DNA of 64,000 nt from Nevskia ramosa DSM 11499 (GTDB taxonomy: Bacteria > Pseudomonadota > Gammaproteobacteria > Nevskiales > Nevskiaceae). Below the pieces are notes generated by a model, which was not told the DNA's origin, ran no database searches, and saw only the letters and a list, made by a program, of their open reading frames with translations. The DNA is taken from positions 1-64,000 of the forward strand of contig NZ_ATVI01000012.1 in NCBI RefSeq assembly GCF_000420645.1. Reading direction: 5' to 3'. A program made the translations under genes and the position numbers. Shown here in pieces: positions 48,620 to 57,113 of the stretch; position 1 is the first letter of the stretch, and each line of letters opens with the position of its first letter.

Positions 48620-49003
48620 ATGATCTTTCTCGAAAGAGCCGTGGTCATCGCCATGCACGATCACCAGTTGGCCGTGCATGGCGGGGCTGCGGGCATTCGC
48701 GATTCCGGCTTGCCCGACTCCGCGCTGGCGCGGCCGCAAAACAAGTTTGCGGATGGTGAGACCGATCCGCATCAGCTGGCCGCGGCTTACGCTTACGGCA
48801 TTGCCCGCAACCATCCGTTCATCGATGCGAACAAGCGCACCGGACTGTTCGCAGCGCTGCTGTTCATGCGGCTGAACGGCATCCCGATGCCGGTTCCATC
48901 CCCGGACATGGTCGAACACATGGTCCAACTCGCCGAAGGCCTGCTCGATGAAGCGGGCTTCGCCAACTGGCTGGCCACGCAGCCGCTAAGGCCCGCACGC
49001 TGA
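48620..49003 (+). CDS. doc: Doc-family (death-on-curing, Fic fold) toxin
   Basis: A 127-aa Fic-fold toxin. The active-site motif HPFIDANKRTG is the Doc form (H-x-F-x-D/N-x-N-K-R). In P1 Doc this motif phosphorylates elongation factor Tu rather than AMPylating. The family N-terminus is VVIAMHDHQLAVHGGAAGIRD. The gene lies 7 nt after its antitoxin with GAAAGG just before the ATG, forming a type II toxin-antitoxin operon. Confidence 0.92.
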   Translation: MIFLERAVVIAMHDHQLAVHGGAAGIRDSGLPDSALARPQNKFADGETDPHQLAAAYAYGIARNHPFIDANKRTGLFAALLFMRLNGIPMPVPSPDMVEHMVQLAEGLLDEAGFANWLATQPLRPAR

Positions 49004-49025
49004 TCCTTGAACCCACTTCGATTCG

Positions 49026-50165
49026 ATGAATGACCTGATCTCCTACCTCAGCACGCTCGACCGCGTGCTGGTTCGCAACCCACTTAGCGACTGGCTGGTC
49101 GCCGTCGCCGTGGCGCTGGCCATCGTGCTCGTGGTGTTCGGCGTGCAGCGGCTGCTGATCCGCTGGCTATCGAACTGGCAGCGGCCGAAGGCGACGAAGA
49201 TGGACCCGGCGCTGATCAACGCCGTCGAGTCGACCAAGCTGTGGCTGATCGTCTTCGTCGCGCTGTACTTCGGCAGCCAGTATCTGGAGCTTGGCAAGAA
49301 GACCGCGCTGATCCTCGATCGCATCGTCACCGCGGCAGTGCTGCTGCAGGTCGGCATGTGGCTGGGGGCGATCCTCGATTTCTGGGTCGCCGCCTCGCGG
49401 GTCCGCGCCGAACAGCACGATGTCGGCACCGCTACCAGCCTGTCGGCCCTGAATTTCATCGGCAAGCTGCTGCTGTGGATGGTGATGTTGCTGTTCATCC
49501 TCGACAACCTCGGCATCAATGTCACCGCGCTGGTCGCGTCCTTGGGTATCGGCGGCATCGCGGTGGCGCTGGCGGTGCAGAACATCCTGGGCGATCTGTT
49601 TGCGTCCTTGTCGATCGTCGTCGACAAGCCGTTCGTGATCGGCGATGCGATGGCGGTCGACGGTTTCTCGGGCACTGTCGAGCACGTGGGTCTGAAGACC
49701 ACGCGCCTGCGCGCGGACACCGGCGAGCAGCTGATCTTCTCGAACAGCGATCTGCTCAAGGCGCGCCTGCGCAACTACAAGCGCATGTACGAGCGCCGCG
49801 TGGTGATGACCGTCGATGTCGAGTTCGCCACGCCGGTCGATGTCGTCGAAAAAATTCCCGCCATGCTGCGCGACATCGTCGCCAGTCAGGACAAGACGCG
49901 CGTCGACCGCGCCCATCTGAAGGCGCTGGTCGGCGGCGCTTACCAATTCGAGCTGGTCTACTGGATGATCGATCCGGACTACGGGCTTTACATGAATACC
50001 CGCCAGCAAGTGCTGCTGACTATCGTCCGGCGCTTCGAAGCCGATGGCATCCGCTTTTCATTCCCGTACAGCGGCAGCAGTCGCGAACTGCTGGCGGCCG
50101 TGGCGCAGCTTTCAGCCCAGGCCGGCCATCAGCTTGGCAACGAAGCTCCGGAGGGCAAGCGATGA
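49026..50165 (+). CDS. MscS-family mechanosensitive ion channel
   Basis: A 379-aa inner-membrane channel that opens under membrane tension to relieve hypo-osmotic stress. About five N-terminal helices precede the pore helix and beta domain: LGIGGIAVALAVQNILGDLFASLSIVVDKPF (about 172-202), then VGLKTTRLRADTGEQLIFSNSDLLKARLRNY. The extra helices suggest a YnaI/MSC-2-like type rather than minimal MscS. Its stop overlaps the MBL gene start by 4 nt. Confidence 0.92.
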   Translation: MNDLISYLSTLDRVLVRNPLSDWLVAVAVALAIVLVVFGVQRLLIRWLSNWQRPKATKMDPALINAVESTKLWLIVFVALYFGSQYLELGKKTALILDRIVTAAVLLQVGMWLGAILDFWVAASRVRAEQHDVGTATSLSALNFIGKLLLWMVMLLFILDNLGINVTALVASLGIGGIAVALAVQNILGDLFASLSIVVDKPFVIGDAMAVDGFSGTVEHVGLKTTRLRADTGEQLIFSNSDLLKARLRNYKRMYERRVVMTVDVEFATPVDVVEKIPAMLRDIVASQDKTRVDRAHLKALVGGAYQFELVYWMIDPDYGLYMNTRQQVLLTIVRRFEADGIRFSFPYSGSSRELLAAVAQLSAQAGHQLGNEAPEGKR

Positions 50166-50833
50166 GCGAGCCCGCCAAGCCCGAGGCGCTGTTGCGTGGC
50201 GAGATCATTCCGGTGACGCCGTTCCAGCAGAACTGCTCGCTGATCTGGGATCCGCTGACCATGGAGGGTGCCTTGGTCGACGCCGGCGGTGAAGCCGAGC
50301 GCCTGCTGGCTCGGGTTGCCGCGCACGGCATCAAGCTGGTCAAGCTGCTGGTGACCCATGGCCATCTCGATCATGCCGGCGCGGTTGCCGAGATCGCGGA
50401 AAAGCTCAAGCTGCCGATCGAAGGCCCGCATCCGGACGATGCGTTCTGGATCGATGGCATGCCGGACGCCGCCAAGCAGTACGGCTTCCCGCCGACGCGC
50501 AGCTTCGTGCCGGACCGCTGGCTGCAGCAGGGCGACACGGTGACGCTCGGCTCATTGACGCTCGACGTGCTGCATTGCCCGGGTCATACGCCGGGCCATG
50601 TCGTGTTTCATCACCCGGCCTCGCGGCTGGCGCTGGTTGGCGACGTGATCTTCCAGAACTCGATCGGCCGCACCGATTTCCCGCGCGGCAATCACGCCGA
50701 TCTGATTAAGGCGATTCGCACCCGCCTGTTCCCGCTCGGTGATGACACCCAGTTCGTGCCCGGCCACGGGCCGATGTCGACGTTCGGTGCCGAGCGGAAA
50801 CAGAACCCCTATGTCGCGGACTCGATGTTCTGA
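50162..50833 (+). CDS. MBL-fold hydrolase, glyoxalase II-like (YcbL type)
   Basis: A 223-aa metallo-beta-lactamase-fold hydrolase. Zinc motifs are THGHLDHAG, CPGHTPGHVVFH, LVGDVIFQNSIGRTDFPRGN and FVPGHGPMSTFG. The short length without the C-terminal substrate domain of GloB places it with type II glyoxalase-like YcbL proteins. The substrate is uncertain (S-lactoylglutathione-like thioesters are usual). It is coupled to mscS by a 4-nt overlap. Confidence 0.92.
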   Translation: MSEPAKPEALLRGEIIPVTPFQQNCSLIWDPLTMEGALVDAGGEAERLLARVAAHGIKLVKLLVTHGHLDHAGAVAEIAEKLKLPIEGPHPDDAFWIDGMPDAAKQYGFPPTRSFVPDRWLQQGDTVTLGSLTLDVLHCPGHTPGHVVFHHPASRLALVGDVIFQNSIGRTDFPRGNHADLIKAIRTRLFPLGDDTQFVPGHGPMSTFGAERKQNPYVADSMF

Positions 50834-51126
50834 ATTCTGAGATTGGCTAGCTAAGCCGCAGCAGCGGCAGCACCGGCCTGAACCGATTTAGCCGTACAGG
50901 ACGGAGCGGCATTTACCCTTGCGGCGCGGGGTGACCTGGTTAGGGTGAACCAGTCTTCATGTAAACGACGCTTGGCCTCAATATGCTGGATTGCTGCAGT
51001 TTGCAGAGCACAGCATGAACCGTCAGAACCAGGTGATCGACGCGCAGGCGGCGCACCTCCGGATTGCGTAATCTTCGCCGCCAGCGAACCCGAATTCGAC
51101 CGCCCTCAACCGACCTGCAACCCACC
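50834..51126. other. Intergenic region before the hutF-like gene
   Basis: Just under 300 bases with no credible gene. A small hairpin, CTGGTT-N6-AACCAG, lies near 50936-50953. The hutF-like promoter is presumably here, but I cannot identify it. Confidence 0.4.
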
Positions 51127-52509
51127 ATGTCCCGCTACCTCGCGCCGTCTGCCTTGCTCGCCACCGGCTGGAACGACCAGGTTCTGTTCGAGGTCGCCGC
51201 CGATGGCCTGATCACCACGATCACGCCGAGTGCCGCGGCCGCCGACATCGGTGATGCCGAAGTTCTCAATGGCGCCGTCGTGCCGGGCATGCCCTGCCTG
51301 CACTCGAACGCGTTCCAGCGCGGCATGGCAGGGCTTACCGAGAAGGGCGGCCCGCAGGGCGACAGCTTCTGGTCCTGGCGCAAGCTGATGTACCGCTTCC
51401 TCGAAGGCCTGCGGCCGGATGATGTCGAAGCGATCGCCACGCAGGTCTACATCGAGATGCTGCGCGCCGGCTACACCAGCGTCGCCGAGTTCCACTACCT
51501 GCATCACGACGCCGGCGGCAGGCCGTATGCCAACCGTGCCGAAGTCGGCGAGCGCCTGCTGGCGGCGGCCGACGCCACCGGCATCGCCCAGACTTTGCTG
51601 CCGGTGCTGTATGCACACGACAACTTCGGCGGCACGCCGCCGACCATCGGTCAGCGGCGTTTCATCAATGACGCGGCAGGTTACGGGCAGATCGTCGAAG
51701 CGCTGATGAAAGCCGTGCAGGGTCATCCGGCCCAGCGCATCGGCATTGCGCCGCACAGCCTGCGCGCGGTGACGCCGGCGCAGCTCACGGCGGCCGTCGG
51801 TCTCGCCGACAGTCTGCAGCCGGGCATGCCGATCCACCTGAACCTGGCCGCGCAGCTCAAGGAAGTGAACGACTGCCTGGCCTGGTCCGGCCAGCGTCCG
51901 GTGGCCTGGCTGCTCGATCACATTGCCCTCGACGGCCGCTGGTGCCTGCTGCACGCCACCCATACCGAGATCGTCGAAGCCGAGCGCCTGGCGCGTACCG
52001 GCGTCGTCGCCGGCTTGTGCCCGACTACCGAAGGCGACCTCGGCGACGGCTTCTTCAATGCCGTGCCCTATCTCCGGGCCGGCGGCCGCATCGGCATCGG
52101 CAGCGACAGCCATGTCGGCGTCGATCCGTTCCTCGAACTGAAGCTGTTCGAATACGGCCAGCGCCTGCGCTTCGAACGCCGCAACGTGCTCGCCAAGGGC
52201 ATCGGCGATTCGCTCGGCGGCCATCTTTACCGGATCACCGCAGCCGGTGGTGCCCAGGCGATCGGCCAGCCGGTCGGCAGCCTGGCAGTGGGCAGCCGGG
52301 CCGACTGGCTGGTGCTCAACGATGACGATCCCGCACTCGCCGAACAACGCCACGACGGCCTGCTCGACGCCGCGATCTTCGGCCCGGCGCGTCAGCCGGT
52401 GCGCGATGTCATGGTCGCCGGCCGCTGGGTGGTGCGTGATGGTCAGCATCCTCAGGCAGCGGCGAGTTTCGCCCGCTATCGCCAAGTGATGAAAAGGCTG
52501 CTTGCGTGA
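51127..52509 (+). CDS. HutF-like formimidoylglutamate deiminase with altered active site
   Basis: A 460-aa amidohydrolase, alignable by eye over its whole length with HutF, the deiminase turning N-formimino-glutamate into N-formyl-glutamate in histidine breakdown. Matches include PGMPCLHSNAFQRGMAGLTE, APHSLRAVTPAQL, KEVNDCLAWSG, HATH, IGSDSHVG and RDVMVAGRWVVRDG. Several expected active-site residues are changed. The second His of the H-x-H zinc motif is Asn61. The zinc His of H-I-A-E-Q is Asn239, and the catalytic Glu of that motif is Ala242. His59, His210, His276 and Asp327 remain. It may be inactive or have a new reaction. hutG follows after 35 nt; hutH, hutU and hutI are absent. Confidence 0.85.
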   Translation: MSRYLAPSALLATGWNDQVLFEVAADGLITTITPSAAAADIGDAEVLNGAVVPGMPCLHSNAFQRGMAGLTEKGGPQGDSFWSWRKLMYRFLEGLRPDDVEAIATQVYIEMLRAGYTSVAEFHYLHHDAGGRPYANRAEVGERLLAAADATGIAQTLLPVLYAHDNFGGTPPTIGQRRFINDAAGYGQIVEALMKAVQGHPAQRIGIAPHSLRAVTPAQLTAAVGLADSLQPGMPIHLNLAAQLKEVNDCLAWSGQRPVAWLLDHIALDGRWCLLHATHTEIVEAERLARTGVVAGLCPTTEGDLGDGFFNAVPYLRAGGRIGIGSDSHVGVDPFLELKLFEYGQRLRFERRNVLAKGIGDSLGGHLYRITAAGGAQAIGQPVGSLAVGSRADWLVLNDDDPALAEQRHDGLLDAAIFGPARQPVRDVMVAGRWVVRDGQHPQAAASFARYRQVMKRLLA

Positions 52510-52544
52510 AATCGCGCGCGCCCTTGTGTGGAGCCGGGGTCTAG

Positions 52545-53348
52545 ATGACCGCCCCGCTGCAGCTGCTGATCCGCGGTCAGTCGCCGCTGATCATCAACAT
52601 TCCGCACGCGGGCACCAGCTTGCCGCCGGGTTATGCGGAGCGGCTCAGCGACGCGGCCCGGCCGTTGCCCGATACCGATTGGCACCTGCCGTTCCTGTTT
52701 CATTTCGCCGTGTACTCGGGCGCCACCCTGATGGCAGCCACGCATTCGCGCTACGTGGTCGATCTGAATCGTGATCCGGGCGGGGCCTCGCATTACCCCG
52801 GCGTCGACCTGACCGGGCTGGTGGCCGACACCACCTTCTCCTATGACGACATCTACCGTCCCGGTTGCGTGCCGGATGCTTCGCAGATCGACGATCGCCG
52901 TCAGCGCTACTGGGAGCCCTACCACGACACGCTGGCCGAGCAGATCGCCGCCGTGCACGGCCGGCACGGCCACGCGGTCCTGCTCGATGCCCATTCGATA
53001 CGCGCCGAAGTGCCGCGCCTGTTCACCGGGCGGCTGCCGGATCTGAATCTCGGCAGTTGCAACGGCCGCAGCTGCGATCCCTCGCTGCGCCAGGCTGCGG
53101 TCGTCGCGCTCGATGCCGATCCGACCTATTCGCTGAGCATCGACGGTATCGTCAAAGGCGGCTACAGCGCGCACAACTACGGCATTCCGGAGATGGGCCT
53201 GCACGCGCTGCACCTGGAGATCGTCCAGGCCGGCTATCTCGACGAAGCCAACCCGCAGGACTGGAACCCGGCGCGCGCCGAGCCGCTGCAGGCGGTGCTG
53301 CGACGGCTGGTCGACGCGCTGGTCAGCTGGCGCCCGATGGCAGCCTAG
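52545..53348 (+). CDS. hutG: N-formylglutamate amidohydrolase
   Basis: A 267-aa zinc deformylase releasing glutamate from N-formylglutamate, the step after HutF in the five-step histidine pathway. Family landmarks: INIPHAGTSLPPGY (18-31), SRYVVDLNRDPGG, TTFSYDDIY, RRQRYWEPYH, LLDAHSIRAEVPRLF, GRLPDLNLGSCNGRSC, KGGYSAHNYG and HLEIVQAGYLDE. The key His/Asp residues of DAHSI are kept, so this enzyme looks intact, unlike its upstream partner. It ends 4 bp into the convergent pirin gene. Confidence 0.9.
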   Translation: MTAPLQLLIRGQSPLIINIPHAGTSLPPGYAERLSDAARPLPDTDWHLPFLFHFAVYSGATLMAATHSRYVVDLNRDPGGASHYPGVDLTGLVADTTFSYDDIYRPGCVPDASQIDDRRQRYWEPYHDTLAEQIAAVHGRHGHAVLLDAHSIRAEVPRLFTGRLPDLNLGSCNGRSCDPSLRQAAVVALDADPTYSLSIDGIVKGGYSAHNYGIPEMGLHALHLEIVQAGYLDEANPQDWNPARAEPLQAVLRRLVDALVSWRPMAA

Positions 53349-54226
53349 GCCGCTGCCTGGGTCAGGGTGCCATCGTTGTAATCGCGAATTGCCTGCTCGA
53401 TCTCCTCGCGGGTATTCATCACGAACGGACCGTACTGCACCACCGGCTCGCGGATCGGCTGGCCGGCGATCAGCACCAGTCGCGCACCCTGGGCACCGGC
53501 GACGATGGTCACCTGCTCGCCCGGCGTCAGCACGCCAGCCGCCTGCGCCGGCAGCGCTTTCGCAGTCGCACCGTCACCGATGGTCACGCTGCCTTCGTAG
53601 GTGTAGATGAAAGCGTTGTGGCCGGAGCCGATCGCCTGCTGATGGCGGGCACCAGCAGGCAGATCGAGATCGATGTACAGCGGATCGGTGGATAGCCGCT
53701 GTGCCGAGCCATTGATCGGCCCATCGAGCGTCTGCGCGCCAAGCTGCACCGAGCCGGCGATCACCTTGATCGTGCCGCCATCGGGTAGTGCAGCGACCGG
53801 AATCTCGGCCGCCGGAATATCCCGGTACCAGGCCGGCTGCAACTTGTCCTTGCCCGGCAGGTTGATCCACAACTGGAAGCCGCGCATCCGCCCGCTTTCC
53901 TGCAGCGGCATCTCGGAATGGATAACGCCACGGCCGGCGCTCATCCACTGCACGCCGCCGGGGCCGAGATCACCGACATTGCCCAGATGATCGCGATGCT
54001 GCATGCGGCCATCGAGCATGTAGGTAACGGTCTGGAAGCCGCGATGCGGATGGGACGGGAAGCCGGCGATGTAGTCGCCGGGGTTGTCGGTACCGAACTC
54101 GTCGAGCATCAGGAACGGGTCCAGATACAGGCCGCGCTGGGCGCCGATCGAGCGGCGCAGCTTGACCCCGGCGCCATCGCTGGTCGGGATCGACGGGATC
54201 ACGTGCTGCAGGGTGCGAGTGCTCAT
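53345..54226 (-). CDS. Pirin-family protein
   Basis: A 293-aa bicupin of the pirin family. The metal-binding cluster is visible in the N-terminal cupin: FPSHPHRGFQTVTYMLDG followed by HRDHLGN, then GVIHSE. Bacterial pirins act as iron-dependent quercetinases or as redox regulators. The start at 54226 has GGAG 7 nt upstream. It is the last of three genes (azoR-doxX-pirin) transcribed away from a LysR regulator. Confidence 0.92.
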   Translation of the reverse strand: MSTRTLQHVIPSIPTSDGAGVKLRRSIGAQRGLYLDPFLMLDEFGTDNPGDYIAGFPSHPHRGFQTVTYMLDGRMQHRDHLGNVGDLGPGGVQWMSAGRGVIHSEMPLQESGRMRGFQLWINLPGKDKLQPAWYRDIPAAEIPVAALPDGGTIKVIAGSVQLGAQTLDGPINGSAQRLSTDPLYIDLDLPAGARHQQAIGSGHNAFIYTYEGSVTIGDGATAKALPAQAAGVLTPGEQVTIVAGAQGARLVLIAGQPIREPVVQYGPFVMNTREEIEQAIRDYNDGTLTQAAA

Positions 54227-54308
54227 GGAAGTCTCCGGGATCGGAAAAGTATCTGTGGGGACGGCGCCATCGCCGGGTGACGATGGCGCCGCAGTGTCGG
54301 GTCGCGGC

Positions 54309-54695
54309 TCAGGCCTTGCGCTTCGCATCCAGGCTCAAGGCGCCCGGGCCGTTGGCAGCCAGGATCAGGAAGCCGCCGGCCACCGACACGTTCTTCAGGA
54401 ACATGGTCATCTGCATCTGATCGGCGAAATTCGAATGGAACAGGGCCGCGGCGACGACCGAGAAACCGGCCAGCGCCAGCGCCACGAGGCGGGTCTGGAA
54501 GCCGACGATGATCGCCAGCGCGCCGCCGACTTCCAGCGCAATCACCAGCGGCAACAGCGCGCCAGGCACGCCGGCCGAAGCCATGTAGGCGGCAGTGCCG
54601 GCATAGCCGGTGATCTTGGAAATGCCGGCCAGCAGGAACATCAGCGCCAGCAGGATGCGGCCGGCGAGTTCAATGGCAGGGTAGGTCTTGTTCAT
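54309..54695 (-). CDS. DoxX-family membrane protein
   Basis: A 128-aa protein with four predicted membrane helices and the DoxX pattern AGRILLALMFLLAGISKITGY, later LFHSNFADQMQMTMFLKNVSVAGGFLIL. DoxX-family proteins often accompany pirin and oxidoreductase genes and are linked to redox stress. It lies between azoR (32 nt away) and pirin (82 nt away), probably in one operon. Confidence 0.9.
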   Translation of the reverse strand: MNKTYPAIELAGRILLALMFLLAGISKITGYAGTAAYMASAGVPGALLPLVIALEVGGALAIIVGFQTRLVALALAGFSVVAAALFHSNFADQMQMTMFLKNVSVAGGFLILAANGPGALSLDAKRKA

Positions 54696-54727
54696 GGTTT
54701 CGGGTGCTCGTTCGTGTGGGTTGAGGG

Positions 54728-55330
54728 TCAGGCGGCCAGCTTGGCGATGGCGTCGTTGGCCTTGGCGATCGCGGCGTCCTTCTGCTCCGGACCATAGGCG
54801 ATCCCTTCGGCGTAGACGAACTCGATGTCGGTGATGCCGATGAAGTTCAGGAAGTCCCGCACGTAGCTGGTCTGGGTGTCGAGCGGAGTGCCGACGTACA
54901 GGCCGCCGCGCGTCGCGAATACATAGACCTTCTTGCCGGTCACCAGGCCTACCGGGCCTTCGGCGGTGTAGCGGAAGGTTTCACCGGCGCGGGCGATGTG
55001 GTCGATCCAGCTCTTCAGCTGCGAGGGCACGCCGAAGTTGTACATCGGCAGGCCGATCACCAGCACGTCGGCGGACTTCAACTCGGCGATCAGGGCATCG
55101 GAGTAGGCGATGACGGTCTTCTGCTCGGCGGTGCGCTCGGCAGCCGGCGTGGTGAAAGCGGCGAAGCGGCGGCCGTCGAGATGCGGCACGGGATCGCTGG
55201 CGACATCGCGCACCACCTTGCTGCTGCCCGGATGGGCGGCGAGATAAGTGGCGACGAAGCGGTCGGCAAGCTGGCTGGACTGGCCGTGGCCGGCGAACAG
55301 GCTGGCGTTGATCTGGAGCAGGGTGGTCAT
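54728..55330 (-). CDS. azoR: FMN-dependent NADH:quinone reductase/azoreductase AzoR
   Basis: A 200-aa flavodoxin-fold oxidoreductase that reduces quinones and azo compounds by two electrons, protecting against quinone stress. Motifs: INASLFAGHGQSSQLADRFV (FMN phosphate), LVIGLPMYNFGVPSQLKSWIDHIARAGETFRY, and TRGGLYVGTPLDTQTSYVRDFLNFIGI. The start at 55330 is supported by GGAGA about 9 nt upstream. It is the first gene of the azoR-doxX-pirin unit, divergent from the lysR gene. Confidence 0.93.
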   Translation of the reverse strand: MTTLLQINASLFAGHGQSSQLADRFVATYLAAHPGSSKVVRDVASDPVPHLDGRRFAAFTTPAAERTAEQKTVIAYSDALIAELKSADVLVIGLPMYNFGVPSQLKSWIDHIARAGETFRYTAEGPVGLVTGKKVYVFATRGGLYVGTPLDTQTSYVRDFLNFIGITDIEFVYAEGIAYGPEQKDAAIAKANDAIAKLAA

Positions 55331-55429
55331 CGTACGTCTCCTGAAGCGGTGCATTGGGGGCGGTGTTTCGGTGCACGCATTTGACGATTGATTGATGAGA
55401 TAAAAAAGCATAAGTTTTCGCGCTTAATC

Positions 55430-55444
55430 ATCGAATCATTCGAT
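55430..55444. promoter_or_regulatory. Palindrome in the azoR-lysR intergenic region
   Basis: ATCGAAT-C-ATTCGAT is a perfect interrupted palindrome in the 127-bp divergent promoter region, 14 bp before the LysR start. It is a good candidate LysR-type operator controlling both directions. Confidence 0.55.
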
Positions 55445-55457
55445 CATAGAGTTCGCC

Positions 55458-56417
55458 ATGGCGACGCCTCGTATCACCCTCGAGCAATGGCGCGCGCTGC
55501 TGCAGGTCGTCGATTCCGGCGGCTACGCGCAGGCTGCCGAGGCGCTGCACAAGAGCCAGTCGGCGATCACCTACGCGGTGCAGCAGATCGAATCCCGTCT
55601 CGGCGTCAAGGCCTTCGAGGTGCAGGGACGCAAAGCGGTGTTGACCGCCACCGGCCAGTTGCTTTATCGCCGCGCCAAGGCGCTGCTCGATGAAGCCGCC
55701 GGACTGGAGCGCGCCGCCGGCCAGCTATCCGCTGGCTGGGAAGCCGAGCTGCGGCTGGCGGTGGAAGTGATCTTCCCGAATCGGGTGCTGCTGCCGGCGC
55801 TGGCGGCGTTCGGCGAGGTCAGCCCGCATACGCGCATCGAGTTGATCGAGTCGGTGATCGGCGGCACTTCCGAAGCGCTGCTGACTGGCCGGGTCGATCT
55901 GGCGATCGCGCCGGTGATTCCGCAGGGCTTTCTCGGCGAGCCGCTGATGCCGCTCAAGTTCCTGGCTGTGGCGCATCCGGATCACCCGCTGCACCAGTTC
56001 GGTCGACCGCTGACCTCGACCGATCTGCGCAATCACCGTCATCTCGTGGTCCGCGATTCCGGCGCCGCTCGTGATCCCGGCCAGGTTTCGCACGATGCCA
56101 AGCAGCGCTGGGTGGTCAGCCAGATGTCGACCTCGATCCAGGCGGTGGCGATGGGCTACGGATTCGCTTGGTTCCCGGAGGAAAAGATCACCGATGAACT
56201 TACCGCCGGCCGGCTCAAGGCCCTGCCTCTGCGCGACGGTGCAGAGCGGCATCTCACCTTGTATCTGATCTTTGCCGATCGAGACTACGCCGGCCCCGGC
56301 CTGCTCAGGCTCGCCGAAATCCTGCGCGAAACGGCTGCCGAAAAGTGCACAGCCGGACAAGCCGAAATGGATGCTGCCGGGCATACTTCCAGGACTCGAA
56401 AAACCAAGGTCTATTAG
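55458..56417 (+). CDS. LysR-family transcriptional regulator
   Basis: A 319-aa regulator. The N-terminal winged helix (1-62) reads ITLEQWRALLQVVDSGGYAQAAEALHKSQSAITYAVQQIESRLGVKAFE. A periplasmic-binding-like effector domain (about 90-295) follows. It is divergent from azoR-doxX-pirin and probably controls it in response to quinones or electrophiles. The final codons and the stop TAG lie inside the left terminus of repeat copy 2, so its C-terminus is set by that element. Confidence 0.92.
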   Translation: MATPRITLEQWRALLQVVDSGGYAQAAEALHKSQSAITYAVQQIESRLGVKAFEVQGRKAVLTATGQLLYRRAKALLDEAAGLERAAGQLSAGWEAELRLAVEVIFPNRVLLPALAAFGEVSPHTRIELIESVIGGTSEALLTGRVDLAIAPVIPQGFLGEPLMPLKFLAVAHPDHPLHQFGRPLTSTDLRNHRHLVVRDSGAARDPGQVSHDAKQRWVVSQMSTSIQAVAMGYGFAWFPEEKITDELTAGRLKALPLRDGAERHLTLYLIFADRDYAGPGLLRLAEILRETAAEKCTAGQAEMDAAGHTSRTRKTKVY

Positions 56418-56696
56418 CAATTACTTTGATCGCTGCGGCGGAGGTCGTTTTTGCCCAGTGCAACGAACGAGGAGCGGTCAATGGCCGACCCATTGACGCG
56501 ACGAGAGAGGCAGCAATGGGCAAAAACGGCCCTGCCCCTTCGGGTTGCGGCCAAAAAGTCGCCGGGACTTCGTTGCGAACCTTGACCATAGGTAGGCTAT
56601 GGCCCGCGGTTCGCGCTTCGCCCGGCGGCCCAGTGAGACTATTTGGGACCGGCAACGCAGTGACCAAAGTAATTGTTAATAGACCCATGAGGAGAG
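56407..56696. repeat. Structured inverted-repeat element, copy 2
   Basis: A second copy, about 290 bp, of the element at 25463-25740. Its termini (56407-56434 and the complementary 56669-56696) match each other better than they match copy 1: where copy 1 has GTTGCC in both arms, this copy has ATTAGC/ATTAAC. The inner hairpin changed in both arms too (T56478-A56496 replaces C-G). The 15-bp stem and the CCATAG-N5-CTATGG hairpin are unchanged. It overlaps the lysR stop codon and ends 5 nt before the GFA gene leader. Confidence 0.85.
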
Positions 56697-56700
56697 CGAC

Positions 56701-57108
56701 ATGAACATTGAAGGTGGCTGTTACTGCGGTGCCGTCCGTTACCGCGCCGAAGCCGAACCGCAGCTGCGTGCGCAGTGCCATTGCCGCGAATGCCAGTACA
56801 TCAGCGGCGGCAGCCCGAACGTCGTCGTCGGCCTGCCGGAAGCGCAGTTTTCGTACGTGAAGGGCAAGCCGGTGGTGTTCAAGCGCAGCGATCTGGACCA
56901 GCCGGTCACCCGCGAATTCTGCGGCGCCTGTGGCACGCCGCTCACTTCACGTGCCCCGGGCATCCCCGGCATCGTGCTGGTCAAGGTCGGTTCGCTCGAC
57001 AAGCCGGAGCTGTTCGGCAAGGCCGACTTCGTGGTCTTCACGATCGACAAGCAGAGCTTCCATGCGCTGCCGGAAGGCATTCCCGCGTTCGAGCGGATGC
57101 CGGCCTGA
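56701..57108 (+). CDS. GFA-family (glutathione-dependent formaldehyde-activating-like) protein
   Basis: A 135-aa zinc-binding beta protein of the GFA/Mss4-like family. Zinc cysteines are visible: [10 protein letters not shown] (Cys7, Cys9), QCHCRECQ (26-33) and FCGACGTPL. Most members have no proven enzyme activity. GGAG lies 7 nt before the ATG, just outside the right end of the repeat. A cysteine-cluster gene follows after 5 nt. Confidence 0.88.
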   Translation: MNIEGGCYCGAVRYRAEAEPQLRAQCHCRECQYISGGSPNVVVGLPEAQFSYVKGKPVVFKRSDLDQPVTREFCGACGTPLTSRAPGIPGIVLVKVGSLDKPELFGKADFVVFTIDKQSFHALPEGIPAFERMPA

Positions 57109-57113
57109 AGTTG

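Noticed and set aside
50834-51126. Possible riboswitch upstream of the hutF-like gene
   Set aside because: Only one weak 6-bp hairpin is visible and no known riboswitch core could be recognised.
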